DNA from: Tetracladium setigerum
Taxonomy: Eukaryota; Ascomycota; Leotiomycetes; Helotiales
Assembly (NCBI GenBank): GCA_031472005.1
Contig: PZJY01000005.1
Span: forward strand, 1,922,001-1,986,000
Length of the DNA: 64,000 bases
Reading direction: 5' to 3'
Part shown: piece by piece, positions 23,879 to 34,532 of the stretch
Position numbering within the stretch: the first letter of the stretch is position 1
How the letters are laid out: each line of letters begins with the position of its first letter
Made by a program: the position numbers and the translations under genes
Notes under the pieces: model-generated
Seen by the model: the letters and a program-made list of their open reading frames with translations, nothing else
Database searches by the model: none
What the model was told of the DNA's origin: nothing

Positions 23879-24604
23879 ATGGCCACCTCACTCGTCACCA
23901 TCAAAGCCCTGGACCATCTAGTCCTAACATGCAAATCCGTCCCAAAGACTATTCAAGTATGTATGTTTGATAATAGCCAAGCACCTCCCTCCCTCTACTC
24001 CCAACCAACACCTCCCTCTCGCCCTCTTTCCTTCTCTTCTCGCTTCAAGTGAGAATACAATGCCATCCATACCTATGATCCATATCCTATCCTGACACTG
24101 TCTCTTCTCAACCAACCCCAGTGGTACAAAACCTACCTCGGAATGACACCCCAAACCTTCACCCCAACCGCCACCACCACCAACCCATCCCCCAAACCCG
24201 CCACGCCCTCCTCTTCGCCAACCAAAAGATAAACCTTCACCAAGCTGGTTCGGAATTCGAGCCAAAAGCTCAAACGGCTCTTCCTGGAACGGCGGATTTA
24301 TGCTTTATCATCCAGTCCAGCAGCAGTGGTAGCACGAGCTCTGATGATTCGGAGGGAAGGAGTTTGCAGTTGGAAAAGGTGATTGAGGGGTTTGCAAAGG
24401 ATGGGATTGAGGTTTTGGAGGGTGGGAAGGTCGTCGAGAGGACGGGGGCCAGGGGAAGTTGAGAAGTGTGTATGTGAGGGATCCGGATGGGAATTTGATT
24501 GAGTGAGTGTGTGTTTTATTCTACCGTTTCTTGTTTTGTCTCTTTTGATGGTTTGTTGTTAATGCGATTAACGGGGAATTAGATTGTCAGAGTATATCTC
24601 TTAG
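23879..24604 (+). CDS. Glyoxalase/VOC-family protein, two single-base frame breaks
   Basis: Exon 1 23879-23956 (MATSLVTIKALDHLVLTCKS), intron 23957-24121, exon 2 24122-24502, intron 24503-24582, exon 3 24583-24604 (ending ELSEYIS). About 160 residues are expected. The order is that of a VOC fold: the first metal-ligand region LDHLVL, the WYKTYLGM helix start, then RHALLFANQKINLHQAG, a middle strand DLCFII and the C-terminal RDPDGNLIE. However, WYKTYLGM is in one frame, RHALLF in the next and KLRSVYVRDPDG in the third. The first shift is at the five-C run 24189-24193 (the frame as given stops at TAA 24230) and the second at a G run around 24444-24455 (TGA 24460). Each shift equals one missing base. 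No intron can explain either. It is either a decayed gene or, more likely given the other cases in the window, assembly undercalls. Substrate unknown. Confidence 0.8.
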
Positions 24605-25048
24605 ACGTTCTGGTTTCATGCTGGGGTGGTGGGTTGGTACTGTGATGACTACCTACGATAATATTTGCGGAAGTGTTGCATGCTTTGTTGATAAGCCGGC
24701 AGCGGTAAGATCTCTTGTCATTATTACGCATCGAGCCTAGAATCGGGTGTTTTGACATGATCTGGAGTTTCCTGTTCTGTAGATCTTAGTCTTGACATGA
24801 GGCGAGCATGGACGCTTTATTGAATCCAGAAGCTATGATTATGCTCTTGGCGATAAATTTTTCTCGCGTTTTCTTTTGCGTGCCAAAACAATGCTTCTGG
24901 TTCTGATATGAAATCCGGTTGTTACGATATACTCGTCGTTCTGAACATTTTCTCGAATTTTTAATTTGAATGAGCATCGCAAACTCAAAGAACAAGCTAG
25001 TCTATTCTGCGTCCTTACCACAAATTATCTCTCATAAGCAAATTTACT
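24605..25048. other. Convergent intergenic region
   Basis: AT-rich 3' flanks of the glyoxalase gene (+) and the J-like gene (-). Nothing else seen. Confidence 0.6.
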
Positions 25049-25829
25049 TCATGACAAAAATCTCCTCTCCACAGATAATATCATTCTCATCGCCATTCTT
25101 CTCCTCCGTCTTTCTGTTTCGCTCCATCCCTCCTCGCCCCTTCCTACCTCCTCAAATATCTCCCCCAAGCCCCACGCAACTGAAAAGTCCCCGGCAACCC
25201 TCTTCGCACTCGGAATGCTTACTACAGTCATGGAACGCTTTCGTCCACGATTCGAATTACCGCTATTGCCGATGCCTCCACCAATCTCAGCAGCAACAAG
25301 AGGGGAAGCAGTGAAGCCAGCAGGCAGACCTCGATGCTTGCAGGGCATGATAGTGGTTATTGGTGTGGTGATGGTGCTGGTAACCTCATGGTTCGTGATT
25401 GAAACAGTACCAGAAGCAGCAGCAGTTGTGGAAGTAGCTGTGTTGAGTGCAAGACTCTCATCGTAGGTCCGACGGGTGACGGGATCAGAGAGGATGATGT
25501 ATGCGTTGGTCAATTCCTCTCGCTTCTTCTTCTCGGCGGAGGTAAAGGTGATAGTGAGCAGGGAAAGGACTATTTTGTTTACAGAGGTAACTTTTGATCA
25601 GTATGGAGAAAAGTGCTTTAGATAAGATAGATAGGAGGAGGAGGAGGATAACAAAATTGAGTGAAAACGTGAAGAGAGCGCAGGGAAAAGGACGAGCAGT
25701 ACTCAATTCATCGTATGCAGCCTTGATTTCCTCTGGAGTTGAGCTTAAAATGACACCAAGAATTTGGTAATGGGTGAGTTTGGGAGAGAAAGAGGGGAAG
25801 TCGGCGATAAGTGGATTGGAGAAGGACAT
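25049..25829 (-). CDS. J-domain-like protein lacking HPD
   Basis: Exon 1 25829-25703 and exon 2 25569-25049 join across a 133 nt intron to about 215 residues. The N-terminal ~75 residues have J-domain order: helix I and turn THYQILGV, helix II start TPEEIKAAYDEL, and helix III EELTNAYIILSDP followed by RRTYDE. The HPD tripeptide between helices II and III, which is required to stimulate Hsp70, is absent; the linker reads ILSLLTITFTS in this model. I searched the intron and both flanking exons for an HPD codon set and found none. The rest is serine/threonine-rich, then basic. It may therefore be a J-like protein with another role, or the gene model may miss a micro-exon. It is divergent, at about 2 kb, from the AsaB-like gene. 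Confidence 0.72.
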
Positions 25830-27880
25830 GTTGTTAGATGTTTGCTGGGGATGTCGCTTTATTGGATTGGCCTCAGACCAAGACGGGAGACAGCGCTTCG
25901 CAGATGATGGGTCGGCGTCAAGAGGAGCAAGAAAGGATGCGTTGTGATGACTGGGCGGTAGGTATTGTTTACTATTGTTGTCGTTTTCAAGTCGGTTGTT
26001 GTCATCGTTGTCGTCGTCGTCGCTTCGGGAGACAGGAGGGGTGCCTTCATGTTTACTGTCGCTGAAATCGGGGTAGGTTGTCAGTCCTAAATGGGCTTTA
26101 ACGCAAAACTCCTTTCGGTTTTGACAACTTTGACCTAAATTGCATCTGATTTACACAAATTTACATCCTATTTCCTCGGGACCCTGTCTTGCCATGAGCC
26201 TCATGAAACTTTTCCCTGAAGTTGTGGAATATCCACTCAAATGAGGATATTTGTCCACGACTTTCCCAACATATTTTCACTTAAGAACTTTAAGAATCAT
26301 AATCTCAAGCTTTCAGGTTTGGCAGCATTCTTTACTTGGAGATTTTTATCAACTTTTTGCAGGTCAAGTCGAATAGTTCAGATGGAAAGAGCTGGCAATT
26401 GTTGGCAAGTGCGTTGTGGTTTCCGTGGCTCTCGATTAATGGCTTGGCTCAGTAACATCGATTAAATCAGATGGATCATCCTATCATAATAGGTTCTCCT
26501 TGCCGTGCCTTCGAATCTCTTCATCCTGAAGTAACTTCATCTCGGATTAATGTTTGTCTATGAGGTGATTATAGTACACTTCGTGGTTTTTGGAGTCTGA
26601 GTTTGTGGTAGGCCTAAAGTAGCGTACCACCGTCTTGCCATCACTTTCAATCTCCAATTCATAGCGATCAGAAGAAGCGACCAACCTTGAACATCTGCTT
26701 CATAAGTCGAGATTTCGTGGTAGTAATTGAGAACTATAGTGCCTCCTTCTACCGCAAGGCGGTCAATACATGCATCCACCAGGGTCTAAGTCTCTTTAAT
26801 GAATTGCCCCCTCATCACCTCAACTTGACACGCTACTTGCGAAGCGACCCAATACCAGTGTATGACATGGCAAACAAGACGTACAGGACGCTTTTAAGTC
26901 ATGCTACCGGGATTTTGCGTATAGGATGTGCGAATGCTGGTTGCAGAAGTCTCTACTTCGTAGAAGTTTTCCAGCTCAACGAAGTTGTGAATCAAGCGCG
27001 ACAGCTCAAATATGAAGATGCGAGGCCAGTATGATCTGTTGAGTACTACTTACAGAGATACTTATTTTCAGATGAATATCTAGTCATTCTTCGGCCACTG
27101 GAGCTGGGAGCAAGAATTAATAATATGTTCATTCTCTGCATAACATTCTTGCTCTCAAGTTCTGTTCTGAATGCTTATGATTTTATCGCCTCTACTTGGT
27201 ACATTTGTATTGACAGCATGTATTCATTTTGCTCCCCCGGTTTGGAATGGTGGTCATTGTCAACGATGTGTTTTTGCACTTCGCCACCAAGTTGGGGGAA
27301 AGAAACCCGAGCCTTGCCTGCGCGTGCATGGTATCCTCGAATTGTCACAATTACTATATATGAGTGATTATGAGTCGAAGATTTAGTGATTCCAGAGTAG
27401 TTGTATATTCTGAATTGAAATCCCAGTTTTCCGTTTTCAAGTACTATACATATACGACGTATTTGCGCGACCCCTCTGAGAAATGGACACTTATGACTGG
27501 TCAATCTTAACATCAACCCTGCATATTGTTGTCTACATGCTGGCATAATTATCCGGACCGCAATCCCTAGATTTACACAGCCTTGCGTCATCTTACGCCG
27601 AAGAGTCACTGCCGTCCCATTTGTGGTGAAGATATTCGGCGGCGAACGATAAATCGCCATGCGTATTGACGGCGTGAAATACGCAGGCCTTTTTGGTCTC
27701 ACCGATCCGGGTAATTCGCACTTTCCTCATGATGAAGTGATCTACATTCTCGAAGATTAAGCTTTAAAGGAGGACATAAGCCTCGAGATTTCTTAGCTTC
27801 CGGTCAACTTTCACCTCCACATCATCTGCAGCCCACCCCACTCCAAAGCTTCATTCACACTTTCAGCAACTCGAACAAAA
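25830..27880. other. Intergenic region, possible gene remnants
   Basis: About 2 kb upstream of both the J-like gene (-) and the AsaB-like gene (+). A plus-strand stretch ending at 27034 (last ~60 codons, TYRTLLSHATGILRIGC...) and a minus-strand ORF from 26779 look somewhat protein-like but have no extension, motif or supporting splice sites. I do not call a gene. Confidence 0.45.
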
Positions 27881-28914
27881 ATGGCAACTACCTCACATGA
27901 CGTTCGCGCGACATTGGGATATTATCAACCCAAAGCTGATGGCAGTCCACCAGATGTTGATGATTTTTCCATTGTCTTGGGATCAACTGACGTATGTTTC
28001 AATCTCTTGTATTTTCTTTCTCTTTGGAGAGATCTCAGGTGTTTCTACTTTCGAAATATTGCATTCCAACCCTCCGATATATTACTCCCTCACCTTTTAC
28101 ATAAAAACAAGCTGACATAATATTTGATGTCAGATGGACGCGCAAGAGGTTTCTATCAGCGACGTTCGTGGCAAAGAAGACTTGTATAACCTCGATGATA
28201 ACGGGTTCAAATTTGTCCAGTTATCCAGCAAAGTGAAGGACTTCACAGACGACGAAGCAGTGAAATCCATATACTATCCAGAGATTGAGGAATTAATCAT
28301 CAAAAAGTTAGTTGATTGGATTTTATGAGAGACTTGAGAATTTTCGAAACGAAACTAACATTTGGCACAGCACTGGAGCGAGCAAGATCATCATCTTCAA
28401 TCACATGATAAGATCAAATGTCTCTGCGTTGGTCAAGGAAGGGGCATATCTGAATGGAACTCCTGGCCCAGCACCTCGTGTCCATATTGATCAGACACCA
28501 AAGGGAGCCGGCCAATTGCTCTTCAGAATGATGTCTTTCGATGCCGCAACAGACGTCGATTCTCGTAGATGGCAAATCATCAACGCATGGAAGCCTCTTG
28601 AGACTATTCGAAAAGATCCCCTGGCGATTTCAGACTCGACGACCATTTCAGAATCAAACCAAGTTGCCATGAAGCGAATTTATGCAGATGGCAAGGAAGG
28701 CGAGAACTGCACGATTACAGCAAAGGACGTTTCTCGACACAAGTGGTACTACCTGCACGAACAACGACCAGACGAGATTTTGCTTTTCAAGCAACACGAA
28801 AGCGACCCTAATATCAAGGCTAAGGGTGCACCACACTGCTCTTTCCCAATTCCAGGTGCCGAGAACTTGGAAAATCGGAGAAGTATTGAGGTTAGAGCTA
28901 TCGTATGCTATTAG
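27881..28914 (+). CDS. AsaB/CmcJ-like oxidoreductase (GA4 desaturase-like family)
   Basis: Exons 27881-27991, 28134-28306 and 28371-28914 join in frame to 275 residues; introns are 142 and 64 nt. The sequence follows the family of fungal AsaB hydroxylase/desaturase, CmcJ-like and gibberellin GA4 desaturase proteins: TGASKIIIFNHMIR, RVHIDQTPKGA (the H-x-D dyad expected to bind iron), SRRWQIINAWKPLETI, and the C-terminal HKWYYLHEQRPDEILLFKQ with APHCSF. Members are presumed or shown non-heme iron, 2-oxoglutarate-type enzymes in natural product tailoring. No polyketide synthase, peptide synthetase, terpene cyclase or P450 lies within this window, so there is no cluster to suggest its substrate. 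The start ATG at 27881 lies in good context and the N-terminus (GYYQPKADGS) is typical. Confidence 0.92.
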
Positions 28915-30882
28915 TTTGGGTTCTGGAAGTTGAACACATTTTTTGGTCTTTAAATTGTAGGCAGGCTGTCAGTAAGGCATGATGGGAAGTTAATATAGCG
29001 CTAGGCCTTGTTTATTTACTTGATTTTGATGGTTTCTTTGGGTCTTTATAAAATCTAATGTGCTCTATGTTCGCTCCTTATTTTAATAATCTTTATGTAG
29101 TGATCTGATGATTGTTTTGGTCAAAATATTTAAAGGTTACACTATCTGCGTAGATTTGGAAAGTATATTTATTATGCATACATTTTGGACGTCTAAAACA
29201 ATAGCGTATGTTGCTATTTCTATGTGAGTACAGGTGCAAATAAACCGCCGCCTTGCTTACATCAGAAACATCTCCAACATCAGAGTCGTTGTCAAGGGGG
29301 GTGGCAGAACAAAGTCGGAAAGAAAGGTAGAAAGGTAAGAAACTTGATTTAGACTAGCGTCATATAGCAATTCCTGGCAAGGATCTCTGTTGGTACCATT
29401 GTGAACAGGAGAGAGAAGTCAAAGTGCTATCTGACACCAAGAATCCCCAAACCTCTGAAATGAAGCATCTTAAAAGATTTCCCTCTATCATCCTTCGTAT
29501 TCACCATTATTCGCAGAAGAATCATCGTCTTCATCATTGTCATCCTCGTCCTCCCTCACGTATAGATATAGTGTAGATAGGCAGAACCAAGAGCTTGGAT
29601 TCCGTTCTTCGGGCAGACTTCCCAGATCCGGAAGCCTAGAGATAACTTGTGTCAGTAAGATCCAGATTCGAGGGCTTGGAATTTTGAGTTTTACTTACAG
29701 TAGTCCCAGAGAGCATAGCGGCGAAAAGCGAATTTGAAGGCTGGAGGTCGGCATGCTAGGGCAAGGACCAAATCTCCAGTCATCAACTGCACATCTATCT
29801 GTAAAATTGGTTAATTCTTTCTTTCATGAAAAAAAGACGGACATACCTACTGAAGCGAAGGAATACCATGAGCTCAATGTCCCAGTCTATTTGTTTAGCT
29901 GGGAATATGTGTCCATACTCGCCAACAGGGTCTGCAGCAACCTGACATCTCCACTCGTATGTAGTAGGAGGGGCCATGATCTTACTGAGAAGCAGGTCGG
30001 TCAGTGGCTGTTCTCGGCAATATTTTGTAGAAAATAGTGTCTTAAAATGTTGGAAGCTCAGAGTTGTGCTTGCTTTTATTGGTGATTTGCTCGACTGAAC
30101 TAGTGGTCGGCGCAAAACAACGTCTGGGGGCTTAGTTTCACAGAACAAGACTGTATTGTCAATTTTAAAGACATTCTGTTGAATTTCTTCTTTAATAATT
30201 ATTACTGAAACTCTTTAAATTGTCTCTTCTTTATAAACATATGCTCAGTCATCAAGAAACCAAGAAGTGCTGCGGAAGAAATATGTCTCGCTTAGTCCAA
30301 GACTAGCAGATAATAAAAAGAAATTCCAGAAACAACTGCGCCTTTAACAAATATGTTTCAACTAGTCACAGCATTCTTTATTTGCGGATTTGTATTTGAA
30401 TCTTTGGGTTTCCACAATTCATCATTAAAATGGGTGAAGTGTCAAGTGTGAAGTGAACAACAAAACGACCAGGGCAAGCAAGAAGTTAGCCTATAGGAGA
30501 CGCTTTATGAATATATTTAATGGAATAAAATTTGACTACATAGCTCAATAGACCTAAAGTTCAGAAGACTGACAGCCCCTCAATCTCTACCCCAAATACA
30601 ATAGCAGGATATAACAATACTCTTCATCAAAATGTGGGTACTTAGGCAGGTGAATAATATAATCTTAGTATTGTTAAAAAAGCACAGCTCAGCAATGCGG
30701 CCGCATTCGCCGCATTTACCACCTTGAATATATTATTCTCCTCAACTTCTTAATTTACTGAAAACAATTATCTCAAAGCTCCTCGACCTTGCGCGGTCTA
30801 ACCTCAACACACACCGATCTCTAAAATCTGCACCGGACAAAGCCAACCTGACATTCACTCAAACCAAGAAGATCTATATATC
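28915..30882. other. Intergenic region, no gene supported
   Basis: About 2 kb, AT-rich, with only short ORFs of no recognisable content. The last ~150 bases are probably promoter and 5' UTR of the next gene. Confidence 0.55.
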
Positions 30883-32601
30883 ATGGCTTCTAACAGCCAC
30901 AAGCTTTCTGCAGGCGGATACGATGACAATCGGTCAAGCTCTAAGGTACGTGCAAGTGGCTCTAGATCTGATCTACAGGTGTAACCGGTCCCATAGGCAG
31001 ATGAAATCGCTGGTATTGTTTCTACAAACACAAAGGCAAGCGTTAATGTCGAACCAAGTCGATATACAAGAATAACGGAGATTTTTGGCGTACCTCTCCC
31101 CATTGTCCCTCACCTTCAGCAGAATCCAATCGCATACACCACACCTATCACCACAACTAGTCCGAGCTTCATTGCAAACAACCTGAACAACAGTTCGATC
31201 TCTATGACACAGGGTTTCAGCTCTTTTCAATCAACTCAATTTGCCACCCCAACAATTCAAGACGACTTTGGCGCGAATCATCTCGACGTTCGACTGACTC
31301 CCACGGCACACGTTTCCCACACTCTCCATCCAAGCCAATTGGTCACTGCCAGAAATACAGAGAGCTTCAGTACGAACAACTACCAGGTAAGATCGAATTT
31401 CACGGCAGAGGGCATCTACCATTTCCCAACTCAATCTGTTGCTGTCACAAGTGCAACTACGGCCAACAACACCAATCTCTATCACGTGCAATCATCCTCC
31501 ACTCGCCCACAACCGCAGGTAGTAGCTGCTCCCAAAAGCAAGAAGAAGAAAGCTGTTCATCAGGACCCAAATCCTCCGGTAAATCCTGGCCAGCATCCGT
31601 CATTCCATACTGCGGAGGAGTTCGAAACCGAGAGGAATCGTCTCTGGAACTTGCTAGTCCGAGATTACGGCCACATTCTCGACTACCCGTCGATCTGCTA
31701 CGAATTTGCGCTGATATTCTGGTACCGTTGGGGTAAGTGTCTTTGAACTAGCATTTCGATCTAGTTCTTAACTGACCATTCTCTAGATCACCCTCGAGGC
31801 GTCCCTTGGTACGGCTTGAGAGCAGTAGGAAAGTCTTGGGAAGCTCAGCAAATCATCCCCGGTGCCTTCTTAGCCTTTCCAGGTGCAAATACTCCACCGA
31901 TCTTCCCATCGACTGAGAGTATCGAAAAACAGCAAAGCGTGTTATATCATTTTCTTCGTTCTAAGCAAGAACTTACAGAGCGCGAGATGGCAGAGGTCGA
32001 AGCAAACAGCATGATGCAGGACATCCCGAAGGAGTTCCTCTTTACTTTCAATATTCATGATCGAGTAGGAGAAGAAGAGGTCCAAAACCAAGCTGGTGTA
32101 GAGGGGACCACGACACCAAGCCAACAAACATCAGAGCAATCCTCAACTTCCACCACGGCACTAATATCCACATCTGATGGGGTCGCGTGTCCTGATAACA
32201 AGCCCCAAGCCAAGCCAACATCTTTCACACTGCCATCATCCACATCTCGCGATGACAATCCCAGAGCCAAGCACGATCTCGGAATGATGTGCCTCGCCAT
32301 CTCAGACATCCGAACAACGATTCGAAAGAATGGATCGGCTGATCAAGTCAGCTCCCAGCTGGCCGAGTTTGAGTCGCATATGCATTGGTTCAAGAAATTC
32401 ACCGGTACTGTCCGGGTCAAGACAAGCTCGGCTGCTGGTTTAAGAGCGGCAGAACTGGAGGGTGTTCATCGGATTGATATGGGCTTGGCTACCTTTCGAG
32501 CACACTTCCAGAATCGACATGTAGAGCCTAAGACCGTGGCTGAGAGACTTCTGGACGACATAGATGGGGAGCTTGTGACTTTGATGCGAGCTCTGCGTTA
32601 G
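30883..32601 (+). CDS. Uncharacterised fungal protein, 537 residues
   Basis: Three exons, 30883-30945, 30997-31732 and 31787-32601, join in frame with clean 51 and 54 nt introns; codon use and the absence of stops across 1.6 kb support a real gene. I do not recognise the protein. Residues ~20-220 are Ser/Thr/Asn/Gln-rich and probably disordered, ending in a lysine patch (KSKKKKA). A more ordered, aromatic-rich block spans the second intron: ERNRLWNLLVRDYGHILDY, ICYEFALIFWYRWDHPRGVPWYG. A second disordered linker follows, then a C-terminal helical segment of about 100 residues (LGMMCLAISDIRTTIRKNG...). No signal peptide or membrane helix is present. A nuclear or scaffold role would be compatible, but this is only inference from composition. 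Confidence 0.82.
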
Positions 32602-34532
32602 AGAAGGGGGAGAAGTTTGTGGTTTGGGATGTGTTGTGATTGGTTTCTATTTGGAGTGTGGTGGAATGAAGGATGGAATTTGAGAGGGAGCTCATGATAT
32701 TGCTACGGGAATTGCGTTGAAGAAGTGGGGAGAACTTTTAATTGCAGAGGTTGTTTCTGTTGATATTTAGGAGCTGCTGGAAAGATGGAGGGTGATTGGG
32801 GGTGATTTGGAGATGATTTGATGATGGTTTGGGGGAGATTTGGAGGGGAATTATGAGATCATGGCTCGACTTGGTTTTTGCCTACAACATACTCTGCGAT
32901 TTTGAGCAAGAGGTGTTCGGGCAGTAATTGGAGTTAAACGATGGTGGACCGAATGGGAGTTTAGAAAGAAATGCACAGAACATTTTATTTCAAATGGCTG
33001 TAGAGTAAATACCTTTCATCCGCATTAATGGATCAGAAATATTCATGAATATACGGTTTCTTATGCACGTATTTTTGAGAATTAACCCAAGAGGTAAAGG
33101 TAAAATCAGCGAATGAAAGAAAATGTGATGACGAGTACCAAGGTACTGCAGTACGAGCAAGAGACAGAAACCGCAATAAAGGCAGAAAACTAAAATTTCA
33201 AAAACAGTACTACTTGAAAAGATGCATAATGGAATCTCTTATGCTCAGATATGTTCTACTAAAACTTTTCCAGTGAGACTTATTACACTGAAGCAAAATC
33301 TGTATGCATACAACGTAGAAAATCAAGGACAACCATGCAGAGCATTGGAAAACGTTAGAAAGTGCAGATATCAATATATGGTTAAGCTTAGGAGCTAGTG
33401 CTCTCTAACTCGTCGGTGTATCAAAAAAAAGGTTAAAAGTTGGTGTCGGGTTGTCAGATTTTGAGATATTGGCTGCAGGAAGGAAAGGCCAGGCAGGAAG
33501 CGGTGAAGACTCACACCCCGGTTGTAGTTTGGAGTCGGGACTAGCAAAAGCGGTCGGTAAAGTTGAAGGTGATTGATTGGTGGATAGTTACTAAGTTAAT
33601 ATAATACATTCGAGTAGATCAGTACCGAGGAGCTGCAGATGGTGATCATTGGGAGAGGCCAGGGAGGGCTGTTGCCAGACGGGTGTTCAAGGAGAGCGAG
33701 TCAGAGAGGAAGCAAAAGACTACGAAATAGAGAGAACAACAGGAGGGGGAGGAACACTCCTAGTTTTGCGACATTGACACATTGTCATGGACACGAGCAG
33801 AGTGGCAATTGGCGGGCTTTTGTCGGCAATGCTAGGTAGTATGTATGTTGAATATAATTAGACGTGCACTGTAGAAGGAAGGAGAAAACGTTTCAGGATT
33901 CATTGGTTGAGGATTGAGGATGGGAAATGCCCAACTCTCTCTGCTTCCTTTACAGAGTACGTACTCACAGTGTTCCATCCGATTCTTTCTCTCCCGGAAA
34001 GAATAGAGGAACCCGTTCCATCATTACATGTGGAAATATATGATGCATCTAAGGGTTTCACAACATTATGGATATTAACATTAAATCTCCTCAACCTTGT
34101 CTTGTTAGCCATCAAGTAGTTGGAATAGGTGAAGTGGCAAAAAAGGTTACAGTACAAGCGTTAGTGTTACACTAGCGTCGAACTCGAGAAGACGGCCTTG
34201 GCGCCGTCTAGCCGATAAGATTTTTTTATTCAGGCGAAAAGAACATAAAAGCAGAGAGAGGATCAGCAACTTTCGCCTACTCAACATCAACCTTTTCACT
34301 CCTTGCCTGTTTTTTTGTAGACTCGCGATCACTTCATTTTCACCGGGTTCTCTACGAGTATTACAGTAATTACCTCGAACATTACTGGAGCGCGAATAAC
34401 GACCCGTCGTCTATCCTCTCTGGCCGCTGTGTTCTGCCCCACCATAGACCACCCCCATCCGCCTTATCGGCAACGCCCACAATAAATTCGACTTTTCGAT
34501 CCTCCCCTCCTTCGTCCTCTTTCCCCCTCAAC
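32602..34532. other. Intergenic region, eEF3 promoter side
   Basis: About 1.9 kb. Repeated GA/TG-rich sequence just after the upstream stop (32602-32850) is imperfectly repetitive. C/T-rich sequence before 34533 is a typical leader of a highly expressed fungal gene. No other gene is supported. Confidence 0.55.

Noticed and set aside
27175..27702. 175-codon minus-strand ORF
   Set aside because: Composition is not protein-like and there are no conserved blocks or plausible neighbouring exons.
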